This document shows positions 45,143-53,508 of a stretch of DNA of 64,000 nucleotides, piece after piece (the first letter of the stretch is position 1; each line of letters begins with the position of its first letter). Source of the stretch: Rhizobiales bacterium Ga0077537. GTDB taxonomy: Bacteria; Pseudomonadota; Alphaproteobacteria; Rhizobiales; Hyphomicrobiaceae. Location: NCBI GenBank assembly GCA_001464955.1, contig LNEM01000014.1, positions 1 through 64,000 of the forward strand, in the 5' to 3' direction. The notes under the pieces were generated by a model, which saw only the letters and a program-made list of their open reading frames with translations, did not search any database and was not told where the DNA came from. The position numbers and the translations under genes were made by a program.

Positions 45143-45753
45143 CCGGACGCGATGCGGACGCTGCCCCATCGTCGGCCGTGCCGGTGAAGTGGCCGGACCT
45201 CGCCGGCCGCCTCGGCAGCGAGAACGGCGCCCGCGTCCATGTGCTGCCGATCCGGGTCTACTTCGAGGACACCGACTTCTCCGGCCTCGTCTACCACGCC
45301 TCCTACGTGCGCTGGTGCGAGCGCGGCCGCTCCGACTTCCTGCGCCTGATCGGCACCGAGCACAGCGCGCTCTTCGCGCCGGTTGCTGGTGGGCAACCGA
45401 AGGCGCAACTAACAACCCCTCCGGATGCGAGTGGGCATCCGGAGGCGCAACTAACAACCCCGCCGGATGCGAGTGGGCAACCGAAGGCGCAACTAAAACA
45501 ACAAGCAGCCTTCGTCGTGCGCCGGCTCAATCTCGAATACCTTCGGCCGGCCCGCATCGACGACGTGCTCGAGGTGACGACACGGGTGAAGGCGCTGACG
45601 GCAGCCTCCCTCGTCCTCGGACAGACGGTGAGCCGGGGCGCCGAGGTGCTGTGCGAAGCCGAGGTCACGGTGGTGCTGGTCTCGGTCGCGGGGCGCGTGC
45701 TGCGCCTCTCGTCGGCCTTGCGGGCGGGTCTCAAAGGCACCGAACCCGCTTGA
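45139..45753 (+). CDS. ybgC: YbgC-type acyl-CoA thioesterase with an in-frame palindromic insert
   Basis: Hotdog-fold thioesterase, 204 residues against the usual 130-150. The active-site block VYFEDTDFSGLVYHASYVRW lies at 40-59, and the later strands VVRRLNLEYLRPARIDD and TRVKALTAASLVLGQTV are intact. Between them, residues about 82-122 are a low-complexity insert (QPKAQLTTPPDASG repeated), encoded by hairpin-forming 42-bp repeats. About 35 further residues precede the domain. The ATG overlaps the ubiA stop (ATGA). In most genomes ybgC sits by tol-pal; here it follows ubiA. Confidence 0.9.
   Translation: MTGRDADAAPSSAVPVKWPDLAGRLGSENGARVHVLPIRVYFEDTDFSGLVYHASYVRWCERGRSDFLRLIGTEHSALFAPVAGGQPKAQLTTPPDASGHPEAQLTTPPDASGQPKAQLKQQAAFVVRRLNLEYLRPARIDDVLEVTTRVKALTAASLVLGQTVSRGAEVLCEAEVTVVLVSVAGRVLRLSSALRAGLKGTEPA
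45381..45503 (+). repeat. Palindromic 42-bp repeat array inside the thioesterase gene
   Basis: Units begin at 45389, 45431 and 45473 (third partial, matching to about 45496), period 42 bp. Each junction forms a hairpin: CCTCCGGATGC / GCATCCGGAGG is a perfect 11-bp stem around GAGTGG, and GGTTGC (45381-45386) pairs with GCAACC (45393-45398). The linker between stems is CGCAACTAACAACCCC. Two of the three forward frames are open. Confidence 0.9.
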
Positions 45754-45836
45754 CGGTCCCCGGCCGGAGCCGGTCTAACTCGTGCGGAAAAATGCGCCGT
45801 GCGGGCGCCACGTCGCGAAACGGGAGAGAGACAGGC

Positions 45837-47471
45837 ATGGCGAGCCCCGAGGATACCTACGACTACGTCATCGTCGGCGCGGGGTCGGCCGGCTCGGTTC
45901 TCGCCAACCGGCTTTCGGCCGACCCGGATTGCCGCGTGCTGCTGCTCGAGGCCGGCGGCAAGGACAACTACCACTGGATCCACATTCCGGTGGGCTATCT
46001 CTACCTCATGGGCAACCCGCGCGCCGACTGGTGCTTCAAGACCGCCGAGGAGCCCGGCCTCAACGGCCGCGCGCTCAATTATCCGCGCGGCAAGGTGCTC
46101 GGCGGCTGCACGTCCATCAACGGCATGATCTACATGCGCGGCCAGGCCCGCGACTACGACCTCTGGCGGCAGATGGGCAATCCCGGCTGGGGCTGGGACG
46201 ACATCCTGCCCTACTTCAAGAAGCATCAGGACCAGTGCGCCATGGAGCCGTCGGCCTTCGACGGCCTGCACGAGCGCGGTGGCGAGTGGCGCATCGAGCA
46301 GGCGCGCGTCCGCTGGGAGATCCTCGACGCCTTCCGCGAGGCGGCCTTCGAGGCCGGCATCCCGAAAACCGACGACTTCAACCGCGGCGACAACGAGGGC
46401 TGCGGCTACTTCCACGTCAACCAGAAGTCCGGCGTCCGCTGGAATACCGCGAAGGGCTTCCTGCACCCGATCAGCCATCGCCGCAATCTCACCATCGCGA
46501 CGAATTCGCAAGTCCAGTGGCTGACGCTCGCCGGCAAGCGTGTCACCGGCCTCGTCTACCGGCGCGACAACGCCACGCGCACAGTGACGGCGCGCCGCGA
46601 AGTGATCCTGTCGGCCGGCGCCATCGGCTCGCCGCAGCTGTTGCAAGTCTCGGGCATCGGGCCGGGCGCCTTGCTCCAGCGCCACGGCATCACCGTCCAC
46701 CACGAGATGAAGGCCGTCGGCGAGAACCTGCAGGATCACCTGCAGATCCGCTGCGCGTTCAAGGTCAGCGGCGTGCCGACCATGAACGAGCAGTACCAGA
46801 GCTACCTGCAGATGGCGAAGATCGGCCTCGAATATGCGCTCTGGAAGCGCGGCCCGATGACCATGTCGCCGTCGCAGCTCGGCTGCTTCACGCGGTCTGA
46901 TCCCTCGCGCGAGACGCCCAACATCCAGTACCACGTGCAGCCGCTCACGCTCCCGAAGTTCGGCGATCCGCTCGATCCCTTCCCGGCCTTCACCGCGAGC
47001 GTGTGCAACGTGCGCCCGACGAGTCGCGGCTGGGTCCGCATCCTCTCGCCCAACCCCGACGTTGCCCCCGAGATCCGCCCAAACTATCTGGCGACCGAGG
47101 ACGACCGCCGGGTCGCAGCCGACAGCGTCCGCGTGACACGCCGCATCGTCTCGATGCCGTCCCTCCAGAAATACCGCCCCGAGGAGTTCCGCCCCGGCCC
47201 CGAGATCGACGGCGACGAGGCGCTCGCGCAGGCGGCAGGCGACATCGCGACCACCATCTTCCATCCCGTCGCCACCTGCATGATGGGGCCCGGCGACAAC
47301 GCGGTCGTGGATGCGCGCCTCCGCGTGAAGGGCCTCGAGGGCCTCCGCGTGATCGACGCGAGCGTCATGCCGTCGATCACGTCGGGGAATACCAATGCGC
47401 CAACCATGATGATCGCCGAGAAGGGCGCGGCGATGATCATCGAGGATGCGCGCTTGCGTCAGGTCGCGTGA
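45837..47471 (+). CDS. GMC-family FAD oxidoreductase (choline-dehydrogenase-like)
   Basis: 544 residues. FAD site [19 protein letters not shown] at the N-terminus, GMC signature 1 around [20 protein letters not shown], signature 2 in [18 protein letters not shown], and the catalytic His pair [10 protein letters not shown] and [16 protein letters not shown] near the end. Likely an alcohol dehydrogenase; the choline name is only a family label. No betaine genes are near. Confidence 0.92.
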   Translation: MASPEDTYDYVIVGAGSAGSVLANRLSADPDCRVLLLEAGGKDNYHWIHIPVGYLYLMGNPRADWCFKTAEEPGLNGRALNYPRGKVLGGCTSINGMIYMRGQARDYDLWRQMGNPGWGWDDILPYFKKHQDQCAMEPSAFDGLHERGGEWRIEQARVRWEILDAFREAAFEAGIPKTDDFNRGDNEGCGYFHVNQKSGVRWNTAKGFLHPISHRRNLTIATNSQVQWLTLAGKRVTGLVYRRDNATRTVTARREVILSAGAIGSPQLLQVSGIGPGALLQRHGITVHHEMKAVGENLQDHLQIRCAFKVSGVPTMNEQYQSYLQMAKIGLEYALWKRGPMTMSPSQLGCFTRSDPSRETPNIQYHVQPLTLPKFGDPLDPFPAFTASVCNVRPTSRGWVRILSPNPDVAPEIRPNYLATEDDRRVAADSVRVTRRIVSMPSLQKYRPEEFRPGPEIDGDEALAQAAGDIATTIFHPVATCMMGPGDNAVVDARLRVKGLEGLRVIDASVMPSITSGNTNAPTMMIAEKGAAMIIEDARLRQVA

Positions 47472-47526
47472 ACGACGACTGCCGGCTAGCTTGTCCCGAT
47501 CGGGAAGATTGCCGCGGAGTGCTGAC

Positions 47527-47985
47527 ATGACGTCCAGGATCGGTCTTCGTGAGGTGCTGCGCCGCGTGGCGCCGGCAATGGTTCTTTGGCTCGCCATCGG
47601 CCATGCGGCCGTCGCCGAGGAGGAGAAGGAGAAGCCCGACCCGGTCGACGCCGCCTACGAGGCCTGCATCGAAAAGGACCCCTCGACCGCCGGCATGCTC
47701 GATTGCGCCGGTGAGGCAGAAGCGGCCTGGGACGCTGAGCTGAACGCGGCGTACAAGGCACTGTCGGCCGAGCTGAAGGACGAGGCTCTCGAATCCTTGA
47801 AGCAGGCGCAGCGCGCCTGGATCGCCCAACGCGATCGCGAGTACGCCCTGCACGAGGAGATCCTGAGACAGCTCCAGGGCACCATGTGGGGGCCGGTCAT
47901 GTCCGACCAGCGCGTCACGATCGTGAAGAACCGCACGCTCCAGCTCCGCGCCTTGAAGTCGTTCCTCGACGAGGGCCGCCCGTGA
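47527..47985 (+). CDS. LprI-like lysozyme-inhibitor-family protein (DUF1311)
   Basis: 152 residues with a signal peptide (APAMVLWLAIGHAAVAEEEK). The mature part matches the LprI/DUF1311 pattern: CIEKDPSTAGMLDCAGEAEA with two cysteines, AWDAELNAAYKAL, and LKQAQRAWIAQRDREYALHE. Periplasmic; some relatives inhibit lysozyme. ATG 47527. Confidence 0.85.
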   Translation: MTSRIGLREVLRRVAPAMVLWLAIGHAAVAEEEKEKPDPVDAAYEACIEKDPSTAGMLDCAGEAEAAWDAELNAAYKALSAELKDEALESLKQAQRAWIAQRDREYALHEEILRQLQGTMWGPVMSDQRVTIVKNRTLQLRALKSFLDEGRP

Positions 47986-48012
47986 GCCGGCCCGGCGCCG
48001 CGGTCCGGCGCG

Positions 48013-49548
48013 CTATGGCTTCGCCGCGGCGGCCGGCTTCGGCTTCCCGTTCCCGACCAGCAGGATCAGCGGGATCGTAATGGCGCACGCTGCCGTGAAG
48101 AGCCCGAACGCGTTGAGATAGGCGATCAGCGCCGACTGCCGCGACACCTCGTTCGAGAGCCGCTGCAGACCGGCGAGCGAGTTCATGTCCCAGGCGCCCA
48201 CCACCCACGGCAACGTCAGCGACGGATTGAACACCGAGATGCCTTCGATCATGCGGCTGTAGTTGACGCCGGTCGAGCGCACGATCTCGGCCACGCAGAG
48301 CGAGATGAAGAAGCTCGAGCCGAGATTGCGCAGGAGGTGGAACACGGCGCTCGTTTCCGCGCGATCCTTCTCGGCGATGTTGGCGAACGTGACCACCGTC
48401 AGCGGCACCCAGATCGCACCGATGGCGAGCCCCTGCAACGCGGCGTTGGCCGCGAGCGAGATGGGCCGCACGTTGAGATCCATGCTCATGAGCCACAGGC
48501 CCGCGACGAGCAGCATGCCGAATCCGGTCATCATCGACAGTCGCGCGTCGATCCGGCTGGCGAACCCCGCGATCAGGAAGCCGATGCAGCCCCCGATGCC
48601 GCGGCTCGCGACGATCTCGCCGACGATCGATTCGGGATAGTTGGCGTGGGCCTTGAGCAGGGCCGGCAGCAGCACGACCGGCGTGAAGTTCAGCATGCCG
48701 TAGAGTGTCACCAGCAGCAGCCCGATGGCGTAGTTGCGGTCGAGCAGGTGGCGCGGGTTGAGGAACGGCTGTCGCGCCGTCACGATGTGCATCGCGAAGA
48801 TCCAGTACGCCACCACCGCGACCAGGATCTCGACGCGGATCTCGAGGCTCTCGAGCCAGTCGAGCCGCTGCCCGCGTGAGAGGACGAGCTGCGTCGCCGC
48901 GAGCGCCACGGACAGCGTCAGGAATCCCGTCCAGTCGAGCGGCCGTGCCACACGCTCCCCGTCGGGCGGCAGGAATGCCCTGAGCCCCACGACCGCGAGC
49001 ACACCGACGGGAACGATGGCGTAGAACGCATAGCGCCACGAGTACGTCTCGGCCATGTAGCCGCCGAGCGTCGGGCCGATGACGGGGCCGATGACGACGC
49101 CGAAGCCGAAGAGCCCGAGGACCATCGGGTGCTGCCGCTTCGGAAACGTGTCGAGCAGGATCGATTGCGCGAGCGGCGTCGACGGCGCGCCGAACGCGCC
49201 CTGCAGGATGCGCCAGACGACCAGGCTTTCGAGCGAACCCGCGACGCCGCACATGAAGGTCGTGACCGTAAAGCCGAAGATGCTCCAGATCATGACGTTG
49301 CGCACGCCGTAGCGGCCCGAAAGCCAGCCGGTCATCGGCGTCACGATGGCGGTCGCGAGGATGTTGAACGTGATCACCCACGACACTTCGTCGGCCGTCG
49401 CCGACATCGACCCCTGCATCTGCGGCAGCACGGTCGAAACGATGAGGATCGTCGTGGAATAGAGCGTCGTCGCGAGCACCACCGAGACGAGAATCATCCA
49501 CCGCTGGAACGGCGTCAGGCTCGTCTCGGTCTCGGCCTCGCGACTCAT
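48013..49548 (-). CDS. DHA2-family multidrug efflux transporter (EmrB-like)
   Basis: 511 residues and 14 helices. MFS motif A is GWLSGRYGVRNVM, motif C is FGFGVVIGPVIGPTLGGYMAE, and the N-terminal VSTVLPQMQGSMSATADEVSWV is typical of EmrB/QacA proteins. These usually work with an EmrA-like membrane fusion protein, which is not adjacent, so it may act alone or with a distant partner. Confidence 0.93.
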   Translation of the reverse strand: MSREAETETSLTPFQRWMILVSVVLATTLYSTTILIVSTVLPQMQGSMSATADEVSWVITFNILATAIVTPMTGWLSGRYGVRNVMIWSIFGFTVTTFMCGVAGSLESLVVWRILQGAFGAPSTPLAQSILLDTFPKRQHPMVLGLFGFGVVIGPVIGPTLGGYMAETYSWRYAFYAIVPVGVLAVVGLRAFLPPDGERVARPLDWTGFLTLSVALAATQLVLSRGQRLDWLESLEIRVEILVAVVAYWIFAMHIVTARQPFLNPRHLLDRNYAIGLLLVTLYGMLNFTPVVLLPALLKAHANYPESIVGEIVASRGIGGCIGFLIAGFASRIDARLSMMTGFGMLLVAGLWLMSMDLNVRPISLAANAALQGLAIGAIWVPLTVVTFANIAEKDRAETSAVFHLLRNLGSSFFISLCVAEIVRSTGVNYSRMIEGISVFNPSLTLPWVVGAWDMNSLAGLQRLSNEVSRQSALIAYLNAFGLFTAACAITIPLILLVGNGKPKPAAAAKP

Positions 49549-49616
49549 ATGTCGGTTTTAGCGCAAATGGTCGACCGCTCAACAGGCGAGGTCGGCCGAT
49601 CGTCGAGCGCTATGCC

Positions 49617-50033
49617 TCAACTCCCGGCACGCTTGAGGCCCTCCATCGTGTCGAACGTCCAGTTGTTCGGGCAGACTTTGCGCCACGCCTCGGACTCTGG
49701 CCGCTCGTTGAGGTCGTGCTCGCAGACGGCCCGGTCGGCGCAGAGGCCGCAGGTCCGCTCGAGGTCGCGCTGCGTCCCGACGCCGGCCGCCTCGATCTCC
49801 GCCACCGACAGCCCCAGTTGCTCGAGCCGGCTGTAGAGGAGGTGCGCCGCGTTGTTGTCCTCTTTGGCGAGCCGCGTGAGGTCCGAGGCGTCGAGCCCGA
49901 TATCGTGGGCGAGAATGCGAACGTCGGCGGCGCTCATCCGCTCGATCTCGGTTCCCCCGGCCCAGCGTTCGATCCGGTCCAGCAGTCGGTCGATCAGCGA
50001 CTGCTCGGCGGCATGTGCGGTAGCGTGGGCCAT
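49617..50033 (-). CDS. DUF6455-like cysteine-rich protein
   Basis: 138 residues, soluble, mainly helical. The C-terminal part has RTCGLCADRAVCEHDLN and VCPNNWTF, a CxxCx5C plus C set that could bind a metal or iron-sulfur cluster. The N-terminal half (ERMSAADVRILAHDIGLDAS) is a small helical domain. Function unknown. Confidence 0.8.
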   Translation of the reverse strand: MAHATAHAAEQSLIDRLLDRIERWAGGTEIERMSAADVRILAHDIGLDASDLTRLAKEDNNAAHLLYSRLEQLGLSVAEIEAAGVGTQRDLERTCGLCADRAVCEHDLNERPESEAWRKVCPNNWTFDTMEGLKRAGS

Positions 50034-50139
50034 GGCGCGTCTCCAGATTGGAAGCTGCGCCAGCCTCGCCGTGCCGCGAACGGCAGGTCTTGATCCGCAT
50101 CAAACCGGACTGTGACCACTTGGCGCGTTCCGGCCGTGG

Positions 50140-51078
50140 TTACGGCAGGAAGCCCTTGCTGAGGCTCAGCGCCTGCCGGTCACGTTCCCGCCCCTTGATA
50201 CCGCTGACGCTGAACGTCCACGCGAGGTCCGTTCCGGCTTCCTCCGTCGACCGTGCCCGGATCTCGGCGACGAGCGTGTCGCCCGGCTTGACGGCGATCG
50301 GTTCCAGCGCTGGAAAGAACAGCTGCTCCCAGTGCGTCGGCGGCGCGAGCGGACTGGTCGTCAGCGAAACGCCGGGCACCAGGTCCGCCGTCCACCACAC
50401 GGCGAGGCCATGCACCGTGAACGCCGTCGGCGCCTCGAACCGCATGGTGCCGCGCCGCGACAGCCGGTTCTTTTCCGAGAAATCGACGCGGTCCCACATC
50501 TGCGCGGACGCGCCACCGCCGAGCAGTTCGTCGGGCTTCAGCGTCCGGATGTAGACGTTGTTGAGGCTCATCTCGCGGGCCGGCGAGAAATCGAGCCCGT
50601 AACCGATCTGGTCCCAGACGCTGAGATCGTCCCGGATGCGCGGCCCCACGACCGGGCAGGCGAATTGCTCGACGACGCCCGGGATCAGAATGCCGCCCGG
50701 CTTCAGATAGCGCGCGCGGGCATCGTTCATGGTCTCGACGAGGAACTCCTCGAGCGCGAAGTTGCCGAGAGTCTCGGTCACCACGACGTCGGCGCGCTCG
50801 GGCTCGATGATCTCCGTCGATCGGCCGGGGATCAGCTCCACGGCGCGCATCTTGTTGAGCGCCTTGAGCCGCACGGCGACGGCGCCGATCTCGGCGGCCT
50901 CGTAGGCCCAGACTTTCTTCGCGCCGAGGCCGGCCGCGAGAAAGGCAAGCAGCCCCGTCCCGGTCCCGATGTCGGCGACCGTGGTCCGGCCCTTCACGAC
51001 GACGCGTGAAAGAGCCTCGTGGAACGCGGCGTTGCGGAGGCGGTCCGCAACCAGCGTGCGGTGATATTCGATGCGCAT
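50140..51078 (-). CDS. PRMT-like SAM-dependent methyltransferase
   Basis: 312 residues. It begins EYHRTLVADRLRNAAFHEAL, like the H..ML.D..R...Y helix of protein arginine methyltransferases, then motif I VADIGTGTGLLAFLAAGLG, the acidic residue at 60, a double-E segment TETLGNFALEE (Glu102 and Glu111, spaced as in the PRMT double-E loop) and the THW loop PPTHWEQLFFPA (248-250). These are PRMT hallmarks rather than those of general class I methyltransferases. The target is unknown. The last dozen residues are encoded by a palindromic repeat. Minus-strand neighbour of the spermidine-synthase-like gene. Confidence 0.85.
   Translation of the reverse strand: MRIEYHRTLVADRLRNAAFHEALSRVVVKGRTTVADIGTGTGLLAFLAAGLGAKKVWAYEAAEIGAVAVRLKALNKMRAVELIPGRSTEIIEPERADVVVTETLGNFALEEFLVETMNDARARYLKPGGILIPGVVEQFACPVVGPRIRDDLSVWDQIGYGLDFSPAREMSLNNVYIRTLKPDELLGGGASAQMWDRVDFSEKNRLSRRGTMRFEAPTAFTVHGLAVWWTADLVPGVSLTTSPLAPPTHWEQLFFPALEPIAVKPGDTLVAEIRARSTEEAGTDLAWTFSVSGIKGRERDRQALSLSKGFLP
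50144..50177. repeat. Palindromic element at the 3' end of the PRMT-like gene
   Basis: GGCAGG (50144-50149) and CCTGCC (50172-50177) flank the perfect palindrome CTGAGGCTCAG (50159-50169). It encodes the C-terminal RQALSLSKGFLP, a peptide of a kind typical of dispersed alphaproteobacterial repeats. It may also end transcription. Confidence 0.6.
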
Positions 51079-51123
51079 CGCCGAGCGATAGCGGCTTGCC
51101 TCGACGGCGGCAAGCCGCTCCGC

Positions 51124-53424
51124 TCAATGGCGCTTGCGCCACATGGCCGAAAGGATGTCGGAATAGTCGTCGGTCCAGGGCCGGATCGCCGTGGCGGCAA
51201 GTTCGGCGTGGAACGGTAGGGCACGGACAGCCTCTGCAACCTTGGCCGACCGCGTCACGTAGAGCACGTGGCTCTGCGCCGTATCGAGGCCGCGATCGGG
51301 CGTCCGGTCGTCGGCGAGCACCGGGATGGCGCCGGGGATCGCGCGTGCCACAGCCGCCGCGACTGAGACGAGATCGAGATGCCGGTTTGAAAGGTGCATC
51401 GCGAGCAGGCCTTCCGGCGCGAGCTTGTCGAGATAGAGCGCGACGGCCTCGACGGTCAGCAGGTGCACCGGCACCGCGTCGGACGAGAACGCGTCGATCA
51501 CGAGATAATCGAACCGGCCGGCCGGCTCCTTGGCGAGCGTCAGCCGTGCGTCGCCGACGACGATGTCGGCCCGCGGCGCACACCGTGACAGGAACGTGAA
51601 CTTGCTCGCATCCTGAGCGATACGGATGACGACCGGGTCGATCTCGTAGTAGCGCCACGCCTCGCCGGTGCGGCTGTAGCAGGCCATGGAGCCAGCGCCG
51701 AGCCCGACGATGCCGACGTTGAGGCCGCCGCCCGCCGCGCCCTTGATCGCCCGCTGCACCTCGACGCCGCGCGCCATCGGACTGCCGGCGTGATAGTAGG
51801 TCGCCGGCTGCGGCGTCGTGAGCCGCGCACCCGTCGCGGCATCGACCAGGCGCTCGGCGCCATGGATCGTCGTGCCGTGCATCAGGATCCGCATTTCGCG
51901 GTCGGGCGTCAGCGTCACGCGATGCACGCCGAAGAAACTCCGTTCCGCGTTGCCGACGTTGAACGCCGACGGCAGCAGCACGATGGTCGCGCCGACCATG
52001 GTGGCGGCCGCGAGCTGACGCAACGGCTGGCGCGCGGCGAGCATCGCCAGCACGCCGAACCCGCCGATGAAGAGGAGCCGCGGCAGCGTCGTGGCGGGCA
52101 TCAGGCCGGCGCGCATTGCGAACGCGATCGCGGCGAGCGCTCCGATACCGATCGCGAGGATCGTCAGGGCGTCGCGCAGCGCGTCGCGGTCGGGCCGCGC
52201 CGAGAGGATGCCCGGCCGGCACGTCATGCCGAGCACAACGAGCAACGGGAACTCCCAGATCGTCGGAAAGATCTGCGGTGCGACGAGGGCTGCGAAGATG
52301 CCACCGAGCACGCCGCCGAGCGACATCAGCAGATAGAATTCGGTCAGGTGCTCGGGCGCCGGGCGTTGCTCGTAAAGCTCCCGGTGCGCGACGAGCGTCG
52401 TCACGACGAACGCGCCACAGCCTGCGACGAGTGCCATCGTCCACCCCTTGGCGCCGGGCGTCGCAAGGCCGAGCATCAGGCCCGCGACCAGCGCCGGCTG
52501 CACCATGAGCAGGAACCGCTGCGAGAGGAGCGGTCGCTCCGTGAAGACGAGAACGAACGTCGCGAGAAACACGCCGAGCGGCATCACCCAGAGGAACGGC
52601 GCCGACGCGATGTCGGTCGTGACGTAGCTCGAGAAGGCGACGAGCAGGCCCGACGGCACGGCCGCGAGCCAGATCCATTTGAGCCGAGCCGACCAGGAAA
52701 TTCCGGCCGCCGGTGCTGCTTCGGTCACGCGGAGGTTCGCTGCCGTGTCGGTCCCGGCAGTCCCTCCGACGTTGAGCGCCATCACGAGGCCACAGGCGGC
52801 GAGCCCGAACCCGAGCGCCACGAAGCCCGCCGTCCATAGCGCGGCCTGCTGCCCGAGACCGCTCATCGGCTCGAGCAGGAGCGGATAGGAGACGAGCGCG
52901 ATCAGGCTGCCGAGGTTCGACGCGCCGTAGAGGAAATAGGGGTCCTTGGCCTGCGCATGGCCCGAACGCGAGAACCACGACTGGATGAGGGGCGCGTTCG
53001 CGGCAACGGCGAAGAACGGCAGGCCGACGCCGACGGCGAGCGTCCCGATGAGCCACAGGTAGGCGTCGCCGGCGGGCGGCTCGGGCCAGTCGGACGGAAG
53101 CCCGATGGGGAGCGCGGCGAGCGCCACGCCCATCAGCGTCAGATGAATGAGCGGCGCGGCCTTGGCGGGCGCGTGGCGGTTGAGGAGGTGTGCGTAACAG
53201 TAGCCGGCGAGCAGCGCCGCCTGGAAGAAGCACATCGAGACCGCCCAAACCGACGGCGAGCCGCCGAGGCGCGGCAGCACCATGCGCGCGAACATGGGCT
53301 GGACGGAGAACAGGAGCAGCGCCGACAGGAACAGCGTTCCCGCGAACAGCAGAAGCTGGGCCTTGCTGTCCCGCGATGCGGCAAGCCGCTCTGCGAGACG
53401 CTGGCCTACGGCGGCGGCATCCAT
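51124..53424 (-). CDS. Membrane-fused spermidine-synthase-like protein
   Basis: 766 residues. The first 480 form about 12-13 helices, beginning LLLFAGTLFLSALLLFSVQPMF, the mark of this fusion class; the C-terminal 250 form a Rossmann domain with VGIVGLGAGSMACYSR, YEIDPVVIRIAQD, DARLTLA and DYLVIDAFSSDAVPVHLLT. True spermidine synthases have a D-D pair for decarboxy-SAM and putrescine; here only part of it is obvious, so the substrate is open. 45 bp upstream of the PRMT-like gene on the same strand. Confidence 0.9.
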   Translation of the reverse strand: MDAAAVGQRLAERLAASRDSKAQLLLFAGTLFLSALLLFSVQPMFARMVLPRLGGSPSVWAVSMCFFQAALLAGYCYAHLLNRHAPAKAAPLIHLTLMGVALAALPIGLPSDWPEPPAGDAYLWLIGTLAVGVGLPFFAVAANAPLIQSWFSRSGHAQAKDPYFLYGASNLGSLIALVSYPLLLEPMSGLGQQAALWTAGFVALGFGLAACGLVMALNVGGTAGTDTAANLRVTEAAPAAGISWSARLKWIWLAAVPSGLLVAFSSYVTTDIASAPFLWVMPLGVFLATFVLVFTERPLLSQRFLLMVQPALVAGLMLGLATPGAKGWTMALVAGCGAFVVTTLVAHRELYEQRPAPEHLTEFYLLMSLGGVLGGIFAALVAPQIFPTIWEFPLLVVLGMTCRPGILSARPDRDALRDALTILAIGIGALAAIAFAMRAGLMPATTLPRLLFIGGFGVLAMLAARQPLRQLAAATMVGATIVLLPSAFNVGNAERSFFGVHRVTLTPDREMRILMHGTTIHGAERLVDAATGARLTTPQPATYYHAGSPMARGVEVQRAIKGAAGGGLNVGIVGLGAGSMACYSRTGEAWRYYEIDPVVIRIAQDASKFTFLSRCAPRADIVVGDARLTLAKEPAGRFDYLVIDAFSSDAVPVHLLTVEAVALYLDKLAPEGLLAMHLSNRHLDLVSVAAAVARAIPGAIPVLADDRTPDRGLDTAQSHVLYVTRSAKVAEAVRALPFHAELAATAIRPWTDDYSDILSAMWRKRH

Positions 53425-53508
53425 ACGCGATACTCCGGATTAGCCCGATGATCGCGGGAGCCTACGCGCCAAAGCTTGAGGTTCACTGAACGGATTGCGC
53501 GCCGGAAT

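Noticed and set aside
45389-45503. CRISPR-like array
   Set aside because: Units are contiguous with no spacers, inside a coding frame.
45189-47471. Apparent fusion of the thioesterase region with the GMC oxidoreductase
   Set aside because: The first part is a different frame from the thioesterase and has no hotdog motifs; the GMC enzyme starts at ATG 45837 with its own ribosome binding site.
50180-53248. Open frame of about 1,020 codons overlapping the PRMT-like and spermidine-synthase-like genes
   Set aside because: Same strand but other frame; low-complexity Arg/Ala composition, no start signal, and the real genes carry clear motifs.
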